A stretch of DNA of 64,000 nucleotides from Natrinema salifodinae (lineage in GTDB: Archaea; Halobacteriota; Halobacteria; Halobacteriales; Natrialbaceae): positions 1 through 64,000 of the forward strand of contig NZ_FOIS01000004.1 of NCBI RefSeq assembly GCF_900110455.1, written 5' to 3'. The notes beneath the pieces were generated by a model. The model did not search any database. It worked only from the letters and a program-made list of their open reading frames with translations, and was not told the origin of the DNA. The stretch's first letter is position 1, and the number at the start of each line of letters is the position of its first letter. The translations under genes and the position numbers were made by a program. Below, piece after piece: positions 49,437-57,995 of this stretch.

Positions 49437-51154
49437 CGCGGACCCGCCGGCTCCTGTTCGTCGCCGGCTGCCTGTGCTGTCTGCTCGCGGTCGCCAGCGC
49501 GCTTCCCGCGGCCGACCCGCGGCTCGACGGGCCCGTCGACCGCGGCGGCGAGCCGGTCGCGGGCGACTGGGAATCGATCGACGATCTCCCCGAATTCGAG
49601 ACAGAGCCGCCGGAGGACGCGGCCGAGCGCGAGAGCGACTCGGAATCCCCCACCGCCGACCCGGACCTCGAGATCGACGGCGAGATCGAACCCGGAAACG
49701 AGGTGACGGTCAGAACCGAGCGCGGCGTCAATCGGCATTTCGGCCATTCCGACGAGCGGACGGTCGCTGTCAACGGCGAAAACGTCACGGCGACCGATCG
49801 GTTCGGCGACGCCAACGTCACCGTACCCTACGCCGAAGAGATGACCGTCTCGGTGCCCGCCGACAACCAGTCGCGGACCGTCGACGTGCCGACGAACGCG
49901 ACGATCGAAGTCCACGATGCGGCGGCGCCGGCCCGCGAGATCGAGATCTCGGCCGCCGTCGGATCGACCCCCGTGACCGACGCGACGGTGTACCGCGACG
50001 GCCAGGCCGTCGCGACGACCGATGGGGACGGCGACGCGACGGTGCCGCTGCCCGAATCGGCCGGTTCGGTCGACCTCCGCGTCGATCGCGGCCCGGTCGC
50101 GGGCGAGCGGACCGTCGACATCCCCGAACCGACGGTTCGATTCGTCTCTCCGCTGTTGTTCCCGGGTTCGCCCGCGCCCGTCCAGGTGTCGGCCGACGGG
50201 AGCGGCGTCCCGAACGCGACGGTCTCGCTCGAGAGCGGCGGGTCGGCGACGACCGGCGACGAGGGCCGGGCGCTGCTCTGGCTGCCGATCGACGACGGCG
50301 CGACCGTGACGGCCGAGGTCGGCACCGAATCCGCGACGGCGACCGTCGGGAACCTCTACCTCCGGCTGACGGCGATCGTCGTGCTCGTTCCGGGGTTCTG
50401 TCTCGGCGGCCTGCTGACCTACGCCCGCCTGGTCGCCGCCTCCGATCGACGGCGCGGCGCGGGAATCGCCGGGCTGTTCGTCGCGCTCGCGGACCTCTTC
50501 GCGGGCGTCTCGGACCTGATCGGGGACCTGTTCGGTGCGCTCGGCGGTCGCATCCGGTCCTGGAGCTGGCCGTCGCTTTCGATCTCGCTGCCGAGTCCCT
50601 CGGTCCCCGGGTCCGCCGCCGGCGGCTTCGGGATCGGGTTCCCCGCGCTCGGGGCGGCCATCGCCTCGTTCGGGGGCGCGGTCGGGTCGCTTCCGTCGCT
50701 GGGGTCGCTCGTCCGATCGCCGACCCGACCTCGCGAATCGCCGCTCGGCGACTGGTTCGGGACGAACGACGACGAGGTCGACGAGTCGGAGACGTCCCCG
50801 GCCGAAGCCGATCCGGGCGGGCCTGGCCTGGCGGCCGAGCCGCTCGCCCCCCGGAGCCCACGCGCGGAGATCCGTGCGGCCTGGCACGCGTTCGTGGATC
50901 GACTCGAGCTCGGCGATCGAGAGACGGCGACCCCCGGCGAGGTCGCCCGCCGCGCGCTCGCCGCCGGCTATCCGGCCGCCCTCGTCGCTCGGCTCGTCGC
51001 GATCGTCCGCGAGATCGAGTACGGCGGCCGCGAGCCGTCGCCGAATCGGGTGACGGACGTCCGGGCGACGGCGAGCGAGCTGCTCGATATCGACCCAGAC
51101 GAGGATCCAGACCCGGATTCGGACGCTGATTCGAACGGGGAGGGATCGACATGA
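49433..51154 (+). CDS. DUF4129-domain membrane protein with Ig-like extracellular part
   Basis: 573 aa. The GTG start overlaps the M48 stop (GTGA). A signal/anchor (RLLFVAGCLCCLLAVASALP) is followed by an extracellular acidic region and beta-rich repeats (NEVTVRTERGVNRHFG; TDATVYRDGQAVATTDGDGDATVPL; PNATVSLESGGSATTGDEGRALL) like carboxypeptidase-regulatory/Ig domains. One transmembrane helix (LTAIVVLVPGFCLGGLLTYARL) follows, then a Gly/Ser/Pro linker and the cytoplasmic DUF4129 domain (EIRAAWHAFVDRLELGDRET...GEVARRAL). DUF4129 proteins accompany MoxR and DUF58 in bacteria and archaea, in a system thought to assemble or fold surface proteins. Confidence 0.85.
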   Translation: MTRTRRLLFVAGCLCCLLAVASALPAADPRLDGPVDRGGEPVAGDWESIDDLPEFETEPPEDAAERESDSESPTADPDLEIDGEIEPGNEVTVRTERGVNRHFGHSDERTVAVNGENVTATDRFGDANVTVPYAEEMTVSVPADNQSRTVDVPTNATIEVHDAAAPAREIEISAAVGSTPVTDATVYRDGQAVATTDGDGDATVPLPESAGSVDLRVDRGPVAGERTVDIPEPTVRFVSPLLFPGSPAPVQVSADGSGVPNATVSLESGGSATTGDEGRALLWLPIDDGATVTAEVGTESATATVGNLYLRLTAIVVLVPGFCLGGLLTYARLVAASDRRRGAGIAGLFVALADLFAGVSDLIGDLFGALGGRIRSWSWPSLSISLPSPSVPGSAAGGFGIGFPALGAAIASFGGAVGSLPSLGSLVRSPTRPRESPLGDWFGTNDDEVDESETSPAEADPGGPGLAAEPLAPRSPRAEIRAAWHAFVDRLELGDRETATPGEVARRALAAGYPAALVARLVAIVREIEYGGREPSPNRVTDVRATASELLDIDPDEDPDPDSDADSNGEGST

Positions 51155-51906
51155 GTCGACGCCCGCCATCGGGGTCGTCGGGGCCGTCGGGATCGTCGGG
51201 AGACCTGCTCGCCCGATTCGGCTCGCTCGATCCGGAACGGGTCGCGACCGCGCTCGTCGCCGGCGGCGCCCTCGTTGCGGTCGGCGCGGTGTTGCTCGGC
51301 GGCTTCGTCCCCTCCGTTCGCCCGCTCGCCTGGCTCCTGTATCCGCTGGCGGTGTTGCTCCCCGTGTTCGGCGTCCTGATCGCGGCCGTTGCGTGCTGGT
51401 GGGCCTGGACGGGCGACCGGTCAGCCGGCACCGAAATGCTCGAGGGCCCGCCGCCGGAGACGGCCGTGACCGCCACGGAGTATGCGGTCGGGCGGGAGAC
51501 GGAGCAGACGCTCACCGACGCCGCGGACGCCTGGTACGGCTGTCGGCCGGACGAGTCGGTCGCGGACGTTCGGGGACGGCTCGTCGAGAACGCGGTGCGC
51601 GTCATCACGACGAAACAGGGGCTCACGGCCGGCGAGGCCCGCCAGGCGGTTCGATCGGGGACGTGGACCGAGGACCCAGTCGCGGCCGCGTTCTTGGCGG
51701 AGGAGTCGTCCCAGCCCCCGAACGAGCGGCTGCGCGCGGCGATCGATCCCGGCGCGGCGTACTACCGCCGCGTCCACCGATCGGTCGCCGCGATCGAGGC
51801 GCTCGACGGTGGCGAAGACGGGAACGGACAAGACGGCAGAGAGCGGCGTGGAACGGAACCGAACCGCGCCGGATCGAAACCGGCCGACGTGGAGGTGGCT
51901 CGATGA
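51151..51906 (+). CDS. Membrane protein of the DUF58 operon (DUF7269-like)
   Basis: 251 aa; the ATG overlaps the previous stop (ATGA). A Ser/Gly/Pro N-terminus precedes two membrane spans (ALVAGGALVAVGAVLLGGFV and WLLYPLAVLLPVFGVLIAAVACWWAW). The cytoplasmic domain has conserved-looking helices (ADVRGRLVENAVRVITTKQGLTAGEARQAVRSGTWTEDPVAAAFLA) and a charged tail. It recurs in this operon type in haloarchaea; the DUF number is from memory. Function unknown, probably part of the MoxR/DUF58 assembly. Confidence 0.78.
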   Translation: MSRRPPSGSSGPSGSSGDLLARFGSLDPERVATALVAGGALVAVGAVLLGGFVPSVRPLAWLLYPLAVLLPVFGVLIAAVACWWAWTGDRSAGTEMLEGPPPETAVTATEYAVGRETEQTLTDAADAWYGCRPDESVADVRGRLVENAVRVITTKQGLTAGEARQAVRSGTWTEDPVAAAFLAEESSQPPNERLRAAIDPGAAYYRRVHRSVAAIEALDGGEDGNGQDGRERRGTEPNRAGSKPADVEVAR

Positions 51907-53237
51907 CCGATCGCGACATCGATCGAGTCGGACGGGGCGAACTCGCCGCCGCCGCGACGCTGTCGATCGCGGGTCTCGGGCTCGCCGTCGGGAGCCAACT
52001 CCTCGTCGCCGCCGCCACACTCCCGCTGTGGTACGTCGCCGCGGCCGTTCTAGGAACCCGCGAGCAAGCGATACTTCGCGTCCGGCGAGAGCTATCGAGT
52101 AACAGCGGCGACGAAGACGGTCGGAGCGCGACCTCGGACGAGATCACCACCGGCGACCCGGGCGATACCATCACCGTGCGGACAACCGTGCAAAACGCCG
52201 GCTCGGAGCCGATCGTCGACCTGCGCGCGGTCGACGGCGTCCCCGAGGAACTGCCAGTCGTCGCCGGCACGCCCCGGACGTGCGTCACCCTCGACCCGCT
52301 CGAGACGGCGACGATCGAATACGAGGTCGAACTCCGCCGCGGCGACCACGCGTTCGACGACCCTACGATCCGGACGCGCGATCTCACGGGGACGGTGACC
52401 GAGACCTGGTCGGCCGACGCGGCCGGCGACGACGCGGTCCGCTGTTCGCCGGTCGTCGAGACGGTTCCGCTCGGCGGCGGCACGAACGACTACGCGGGCG
52501 AGGTACCGACCGACGAGGGCAGCAGTGGCGTCGAGTTCTACTCCGTCCGCGAGTACGAGCCTGGCGACCCGGTCGGCGCGATCGACTGGCGACGGTACGC
52601 GAGCACGCGGGACCTGGCGACCGTCGAGCACCGCGCCGAGCGGGCGACGCGGATCGTCTGCGTCGTCGACGCCCGCGACAGTCAGCACCGAGCGGCGACG
52701 ACGGCGCGGCCGCCCGCGATCGAACTGTCGGCCGACGCCGCCGAGCGAACGGTCGCGGCGCTGGTGGCCGCGGGTCATCCCACGGGGGTGGTCGGCGTCC
52801 ACGAGAACAGGTTGACGACCGTCCCGCCGGGGACCGATCCCACGACACGACGGCAAACGTCGCGGCTGTTGGACGCGATTCGGGGATCCGAACGGCTCGG
52901 CTACTGGTCCCCGTTCCGGACGGCGACGACCAACTCCATCGCCGACATCGATCGGACGCTCCCTGGCGAGGCACAGGTGTACCTGTTCTCCTCGTTCGTC
53001 GACGACGAATCGGTCGCGCTCGTCGAGCGGCTCCGGGCGCAGGGGTACGCCGTCCGCGTCGTCTCGCCGGACGTCACGGCCGACGCCGACGACGCCGCGA
53101 CGCGACTCGCGGCGCTCGACCGCGGGACCAGGCTCGCCCGGGCTCGCGCGGCCGGTGCCGGCGTGATCGACTGGGACCGCGATCAACCGCTGGGGCTCGT
53201 TCTCCGAACCGCGCTCGGGGAGGTGAGTCGCCGATGA
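51903..53237 (+). CDS. DUF58-domain protein
   Basis: 444 aa. Two N-terminal membrane spans (about 15-50) are followed by a beta-sandwich (GDTITVRTTVQNAGSEPIVDLRAVD...LETATIEYEVELRRGDHAF) and the DUF58 core with the signature FYSVREYEPGDPVGAIDWRRYASTRDLATVEHRAER. A VWA-like fold continues (RIVCVVDARDSQHRA...), though the MIDAS DxSxS reads DARDS. The protein usually partners a MoxR ATPase, which is present convergently at 54,632. Start codon overlaps the upstream stop (ATGA). Confidence 0.92.
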   Translation: MTDRDIDRVGRGELAAAATLSIAGLGLAVGSQLLVAAATLPLWYVAAAVLGTREQAILRVRRELSSNSGDEDGRSATSDEITTGDPGDTITVRTTVQNAGSEPIVDLRAVDGVPEELPVVAGTPRTCVTLDPLETATIEYEVELRRGDHAFDDPTIRTRDLTGTVTETWSADAAGDDAVRCSPVVETVPLGGGTNDYAGEVPTDEGSSGVEFYSVREYEPGDPVGAIDWRRYASTRDLATVEHRAERATRIVCVVDARDSQHRAATTARPPAIELSADAAERTVAALVAAGHPTGVVGVHENRLTTVPPGTDPTTRRQTSRLLDAIRGSERLGYWSPFRTATTNSIADIDRTLPGEAQVYLFSSFVDDESVALVERLRAQGYAVRVVSPDVTADADDAATRLAALDRGTRLARARAAGAGVIDWDRDQPLGLVLRTALGEVSRR

Positions 53238-54646
53238 GCATCGGCGCTGACGCGGCCACCGGCGCGGGCGCTGACGCGGACCGGCTGCCGCCGGCGACGG
53301 CGTGGGCGATCACCGTCGCTGCCGTCGTCGGCACGCTCGGACTAATCGGGTACGAGCCGCTGGTGGCCGTCGGCCTCCTCCCGGGGCTCGGACTCGCACT
53401 GGCGCGGTCCGGCTTCGACGGTTCCTACGCCCGCGTGACGCTCGCATCGGCGTTCCTCCCGGTCGCCGTCCTCGGTACGATCGCCGTCGCCGCCCTCGCA
53501 GGCGGGCCGGTTTCGGGCCTCCTGACGATCGCGGGAACGGTCGTCGGCGCCACCGCGCCTGGCGTCGTCACCGGTCGGTCGACGACGACCGCGTTTGTTC
53601 GAGCGGGCGCGGCCGCACTGTGCGCCGCCGTCGTCGGCGCCGGGGCGGCCTCGATCGCGGTCAGCGTCGAATCGCTGGGCGGCGTCCGACCGGTAATCGC
53701 GACGATCCTGTGGCTCACCGGCGAGGGTCCCACGGGGCTGCTCATCGCGATCGGCGCCGCCGGCGCCGCGGCCGTCGGCAGTCTCTTCGTCGTTCCGCCG
53801 GCGGCGTTCGCCCGTCCGAGCGGGCGGGGGTCGTACGTCCGGACCCGCAACGCGGTCGCCTGGTCGATCGCGATCGCGACGGCGGTCGTCGTCGCCGGCC
53901 TGGGAGCGGTCGTCGTGCTCTCGGGATTCGTTCCGCCGCTCCAGCCGCTCGTCGCGGCGCTCGGCGACAGCACCGTCGGTCGCAGCCTCGCGACGGGCGC
54001 CGTCGGAGTGGGCCTGGCCGTCGCTCTCTACGGTGCGGTCGTCCGCGCCTCGTGGCTGCACTCGACCGAGCCCGGTAACGCCGTCGTCCCGATCGTCGTG
54101 GGCGGGGTTGCCGGCATCGCGGTCCCGTTCGCGGCGATGGTGGGTGTCGGCGTCGCACCGATAGACGCGGCCGCGCTGTTCGGCGTGACGGCGGTCGTGC
54201 TCGGGGTCGGCTGGCTGGGTGCCTGGGGCTACGCGGACGCGGTTTCGATGGGCCACGCGCCGAGCCGTGCGACCGCCCTCGCGATTGCGCTCGCGGTCGG
54301 CGGCGTCGGCGCCGCCGCGAGCGTCGAGGTCGCCGCGCTCGACCTCGAGACGGCCCGAGCCGGCGCTGCGACGTTCGTCGCGCTCGCGGCCGGTACGTTC
54401 ACCTACGACGTCGGGCAGTACGGCCTGGCGCTCACCCGCGAGGTCGGCGCCGAGGGCGCCTCACGGCGACCGCAACTCGTCCGGCTCGGCTGGAGCGGGG
54501 CGGTGGCCGTCGTCGGGGTTCCCGTCGCGAGTCTCGGCGTGCTGGGGGCGGCGGTTCTCGCGCCGACGCTGTCGATCCCGGCGACGGCGGGCGTGATCGC
54601 CGCCGTGACCGCCGTCCTCGGCGGCGCCTGGTTACTGTTCCGCTGA
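53234..54646 (+). CDS. Polytopic membrane protein of the DUF58 operon (DUF7519-like)
   Basis: 470 aa with roughly 12-13 hydrophobic helices rich in Ala, Val and Gly, and short polar loops (for example VVPPAAFARPSGRGSYVRTRNA). It begins with MSIGADAATGAGADADRLPP, an outer or cytoplasmic polar start, and ends on a helix (VTAVLGGAWLLFR). The ATG overlaps the DUF58 stop (ATGA). Last gene of the five-gene operon; its 3' end overlaps that of the convergent moxR by 15 nt. No transporter motif was found. The DUF number is from memory. Confidence 0.8.
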   Translation: MSIGADAATGAGADADRLPPATAWAITVAAVVGTLGLIGYEPLVAVGLLPGLGLALARSGFDGSYARVTLASAFLPVAVLGTIAVAALAGGPVSGLLTIAGTVVGATAPGVVTGRSTTTAFVRAGAAALCAAVVGAGAASIAVSVESLGGVRPVIATILWLTGEGPTGLLIAIGAAGAAAVGSLFVVPPAAFARPSGRGSYVRTRNAVAWSIAIATAVVVAGLGAVVVLSGFVPPLQPLVAALGDSTVGRSLATGAVGVGLAVALYGAVVRASWLHSTEPGNAVVPIVVGGVAGIAVPFAAMVGVGVAPIDAAALFGVTAVVLGVGWLGAWGYADAVSMGHAPSRATALAIALAVGGVGAAASVEVAALDLETARAGAATFVALAAGTFTYDVGQYGLALTREVGAEGASRRPQLVRLGWSGAVAVVGVPVASLGVLGAAVLAPTLSIPATAGVIAAVTAVLGGAWLLFR

Positions 54647-55606
54647 CGCCGCGGGCGGTTCCATCGCCGGCACCGCGACGTCGTCGAGGACGGCGTCGAC
54701 GATCGTGCGCCGGGAGACCCCGTCGACGCTCGCCTCGGGAGTCAACACGAGACGGTGGGCCAGCGCGGGGCGGGCGATCCGTTTGACGTCGTCCGGGACG
54801 ACGTACTCGCGGCCGTCGAGGACGGCTCTGGCGCGGCTCGCTTCGAACAGCCGCTGGACGCCCCGCGGCGAGACGCCGACGTCGACGCGGCCGTCCGCTC
54901 GGGTCGCCCGACAGACCGAGCCGATATAGTCGCGGACCGGCCCCTCGACGGTGACGGTTTCGGGGGTGCGCTGGAGGGACAGGACCGCTTCCCGGTCGAC
55001 GACCGGTTCGACGGTCGGGTCCGGCCGGTCGCGGTCGGCCCGACGGTCGATCAGTTCGCGGGTGCCCTCGGCGTCGGGGTATCCCAGCGAGGTCTTGATC
55101 ATGAACCGGTCGCGCTGAGCCTCGGGGAGTTCGAAGGTCCCCTCCTGTTCGACGGGATTCTGCGTCGCGATGACGACGAAGGGGTCGGGGAGGTCGTGGG
55201 TCTCGCCGTCGACGGTCACCTGGCCTTCCTCCATGGCCTCGAGCAAGGCGGCCTGGGTCTTCGGCGGCGCGCGGTTGATCTCGTCGGCCAACACGACGTT
55301 CGCGAACACCGGGCCGGGCGTGAAGTGGAACTCGCCGGTCTCCTCCTCGAAGACGTACGAGCCGGTGATGTCGGAGGGCATCAGGTCCGGCGTAAACTGG
55401 ATCCGGGCGAACTCGAGGCCGAGCGCGGTGGCGAACGACCGCGCCGTCAGCGTCTTGCCCGTACCGGGCACGTCCTCGAGCAGCACGTGCCCGCGGGCGA
55501 GCACCCCCGCGATGACTTCCTCGAGGACGGTTCGGTCGGCGACGACGGCGGAGAGAATCTCGTCGACGACGGCCTCCACCGTCGCCGCGGCGTCGGGGAC
55601 TGACAT
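54632..55606 (-). CDS. MoxR-family AAA+ ATPase
   Basis: 324 aa. Walker A is LLEDVPGTGKTLTARSFA, Walker B VVLADEINRAPPKTQAALLEAMEEGQVTV. Sensor 1 and the MoxR helix follow (VIATQNPVEQEGTFELPEAQRDRFMIKTSLGYP), then the lid with GVSPRGVQRLFEASRARAVLDGREYV. It is thought to act as a chaperone with DUF58/VWA proteins. Unlike most such clusters it is convergent with, not inside, the DUF58 operon. The GATATAAG box about 26 nt before the ATG is its own promoter. Confidence 0.95.
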   Translation of the reverse strand: MSVPDAAATVEAVVDEILSAVVADRTVLEEVIAGVLARGHVLLEDVPGTGKTLTARSFATALGLEFARIQFTPDLMPSDITGSYVFEEETGEFHFTPGPVFANVVLADEINRAPPKTQAALLEAMEEGQVTVDGETHDLPDPFVVIATQNPVEQEGTFELPEAQRDRFMIKTSLGYPDAEGTRELIDRRADRDRPDPTVEPVVDREAVLSLQRTPETVTVEGPVRDYIGSVCRATRADGRVDVGVSPRGVQRLFEASRARAVLDGREYVVPDDVKRIARPALAHRLVLTPEASVDGVSRRTIVDAVLDDVAVPAMEPPAASAEQ

Positions 55607-55694
55607 ACCGATACCGTGTCCTACGAAAACTTATATCTCCCGACGGCCGACACGATCGCCGTTGCCGTCGTAGGGCCGTCGAACTCGACCCGTC

Positions 55695-56072
55695 TCAGTC
55701 GTCGAACCCGGCTGACGCGGCGTCGTTCGACGGGCCGCTCCGATAGACCGCGTAGAGGACCAGCACCGCGATCAGGAAGTCGAACCCGTGTTCGACGAGG
55801 TGGTGGACCGTCATCGGGATCAGGCCGAGGACCGTCCCCAGGCCGGTCACCGACCGGACGACCAGAACGCCGAGGACGATCGTGATCAGGAGATACCGGA
55901 AGGTCCGGCGCCGGGAGTAGGCGACCAGGCCGGCCACGAACAGGGCGGTCGTCCCGAGCACGGCCAGGACGATGACGGCGATGAGGACGGGGGCGAGCTG
56001 GGGGTTCAGCCAGTCGCCGAAGAGCGCCGCCGGCGTCGACGGTGTGAGCGTCATGCGATCGATACCGGACAT
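55695..56072 (-). CDS. Membrane protein, DUF7471-like
   Basis: 125 aa, four hydrophobic spans: QLAPVLIAVIVLAVLGTTALFVAGLVAYS, FRYLLITIVLGVLVVRSV, GLGTVLGLIPMTVHHLVE and FDFLIAVLVLYAVYRS. The intramembrane HH pair in TVHHLVEHGFDF is noteworthy. A similar protein is often found beside a two-domain winged-helix regulator in haloarchaea, and here one lies divergently at 56,268. Function unknown, possibly membrane sensing for that regulator (inference). Confidence 0.72.
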   Translation of the reverse strand: MSGIDRMTLTPSTPAALFGDWLNPQLAPVLIAVIVLAVLGTTALFVAGLVAYSRRRTFRYLLITIVLGVLVVRSVTGLGTVLGLIPMTVHHLVEHGFDFLIAVLVLYAVYRSGPSNDAASAGFDD

Positions 56073-56267
56073 GGGCGAGACGGATACCTATTCGCTTCGG
56101 TGCGTCGCGCGCTCCCGCTTCGGCGACTTCCCCGGACGCTCGTGTGCGCGTGAAAACGCCGACCGGGGCGCGACCCTCGGTTCTCGACGCCTGGGAACGC
56201 CCCGAACCCGTTATATGTCCCCCGGCGCTACCGACGAGACGACCCACGGGACGGGCACTCGCTACCG

Positions 56268-56795
56268 ATGACCGACACACGACAGAAGATCCGCGCCCAC
56301 GTCGGCGCGAACGCCGGCGTTCACTTCAACGAACTCGTTCGGGAGTCCGACTTCGCACCGGGTCAGGTGCAGTATCACGTCCGGCGACTGCTCGACGACG
56401 AGCGGCTCGTCCGCGAGGAGTTCTACGGTCGGACCCACTACTACCCCCCGAAGTACGACGCGTGGGAGCGGGCCGCGCTGGCGTTATTCCGTCGGGAGAC
56501 CGCCCGCGAGATCGTCGTCTACCTGATCGAGCACGAACCGGCCGCACCAGGCGACGTCGCCGACGCTCTCGGGATCGCACGCAGTACGCTGGAGTATCAT
56601 CTGGATCGCCTGGTCGAACACGGAATCGTCGAGAAGCGCTACGACGATCGCAACCGGGTCCAACTCGAACTCGCTGCGCCCGAAGCGACGGGCGAACTCC
56701 TGACGACGGTGACGCCGACGGTCCCCGATCGGTTCGTCGATCGGTTCACGCGGCTCGTCGACGAGTTGCTCGCGGGGACCGGCAACTCGCAGTAA
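56268..56795 (+). CDS. Transcriptional regulator with two winged-helix domains
   Basis: 175 aa. The first winged helix is QKIRAHVGANAGVHFNELVRESDFAPGQVQYHVRRLLDDERLVREEFYG, the second ETAREIVVYLIEHEPAAPGDVADALGIARSTLEYHLDRLVEHGIVEKRYDDRNR (quoted here by extent: about residues 5-55 and 75-130). A short C-terminal helix follows. Both have the ArsR/MarR-like recognition helix ending YH. It is divergent from the DUF7471-like membrane gene and probably regulates it. TATA (GTTATATG) lies 5' at about 56211-56218. Confidence 0.88.
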   Translation: MTDTRQKIRAHVGANAGVHFNELVRESDFAPGQVQYHVRRLLDDERLVREEFYGRTHYYPPKYDAWERAALALFRRETAREIVVYLIEHEPAAPGDVADALGIARSTLEYHLDRLVEHGIVEKRYDDRNRVQLELAAPEATGELLTTVTPTVPDRFVDRFTRLVDELLAGTGNSQ

Positions 56796-56858
56796 GGACA
56801 TCGCGTTTTCGACCTCCATAATCGCCGCCGTACAGCCCGCAGCCGTCGCTTTCCGTAC

Positions 56859-57893
56859 TCACTGCATTCCGGGCGTGTCCTCGAGCCGGTCGTAGTGGTC
56901 GTTCATCACGGATAGCGTCGCGATCAGCGCGCCGAGGACGACCGGGCCATAGAACAGGCCCATGACGCCGAAGGCGTAGACCCCGCCGAGGACGCCGAGG
57001 ATGATGACCGCGGGGTTGAGTTCGGCGTACCGGTCGACCAGAATCGGCCGGAGGTAGTCGTCCGAGAGGCCGACGACGACCGCGCTGTAGGCGAACAGCG
57101 CCGCCGCCAGCAGCGGCTCGCCGGTCAGGAAGAGATACCCCACGGCGGGCCCCCAGATGAGGAACGAGCCGATGAGCGGGATCAGCGAGAGGATGATCAT
57201 GACGAACGTCCAGAACGCGGCGTTGGGAATTCCGGTCGCTAACAATCCGAGACCGGCGATGGTTCCCTGGATGATCGCGATCAGTACGTGGCCGGCGAGG
57301 ACCGCCCACATGACCTCGTCTAACTTCCGATAGAAATCGTCCTGCGCATCGTCGGGCAGCGGCGTCAGTTCCCGCAGCCAGGCCAACAGATCGCTGCCGT
57401 CCTTGAGCAGGTAGTACAGCAGGAAGATCGCGAGCCCCAGCCCGATCAGGGTGTGCGTGATCGTGCTGAACCACTCGGTCGAGCGCTCGAGGACCACCGT
57501 ACCGGCGCTCTGTGCGGCGTCGGCGAGCGCCGACGGGAGGTCGACCGACTGTCCGGTCTGTTCCTCGATCGCCCGCTCGAGTTCGATCAGTTGGAGGTCG
57601 TCCGTGTTGACCCGCTCGAGGAGTCGCCTGGCGTCGCTGGCGACCGCCACGCCGATGGCCAGCAGCGGGACGACGAAGCCGGCGACCGCGAGCCCGACGA
57701 GCCCGAAGGCGGAGATCGACGGCGAGATGCGGTTCTCAAGCCGTTTCTGGGCCGGATAGAGGACGTACGCGAGGAGGATGGCCCCGAGGACGTACTGGAA
57801 GAACGGGAGCACGAGCAACAGCGAGAGGTACACGAAGAGGGCAACGAGGACGAGGAGAAATCCCTTACTGAGATTCACATCGGTTATTTGCAC
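56859..57893 (-). CDS. AI-2E family transporter
   Basis: 344 aa, about eight transmembrane helices. Family landmarks: LVLPFFQYVLGAILLAYVLYPAQKRLENRISPSISA at the N-terminus, LLKDGSDLLAWLRELTPLPDD in the middle, VLAGHVLIAIIQGTIAGLGLL and IPLIGSFLIWGPAVGYLFL, and the final PAVIILGVLGGVYAFGVMGLFYGPV. Members (PerM/YdiK-like) were linked to signal export and Na/H exchange, so substrate is uncertain. Start is a GTG at 57893; the internal GTG at 57878 fits a GTTTTATC box for leaderless initiation better and would remove five residues. Confidence 0.92.
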   Translation of the reverse strand: MQITDVNLSKGFLLVLVALFVYLSLLLVLPFFQYVLGAILLAYVLYPAQKRLENRISPSISAFGLVGLAVAGFVVPLLAIGVAVASDARRLLERVNTDDLQLIELERAIEEQTGQSVDLPSALADAAQSAGTVVLERSTEWFSTITHTLIGLGLAIFLLYYLLKDGSDLLAWLRELTPLPDDAQDDFYRKLDEVMWAVLAGHVLIAIIQGTIAGLGLLATGIPNAAFWTFVMIILSLIPLIGSFLIWGPAVGYLFLTGEPLLAAALFAYSAVVVGLSDDYLRPILVDRYAELNPAVIILGVLGGVYAFGVMGLFYGPVVLGALIATLSVMNDHYDRLEDTPGMQ

Positions 57894-57995
57894 CGTACCC
57901 GAGATAAAACTACGGCCGTAACTTATCTCCAGTCGGGACTGTCGTAATCACCCGTCACACGGCTTCAAGGGTCTGGTTCGCGAACGACTAGTTGG

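Noticed and set aside
52280-54646. 788-aa frame extending the last operon gene upstream
   Set aside because: The N-terminal part is an off-frame translation of DUF58. The ATGA overlap at 53234 gives a start consistent with all other junctions of the operon.
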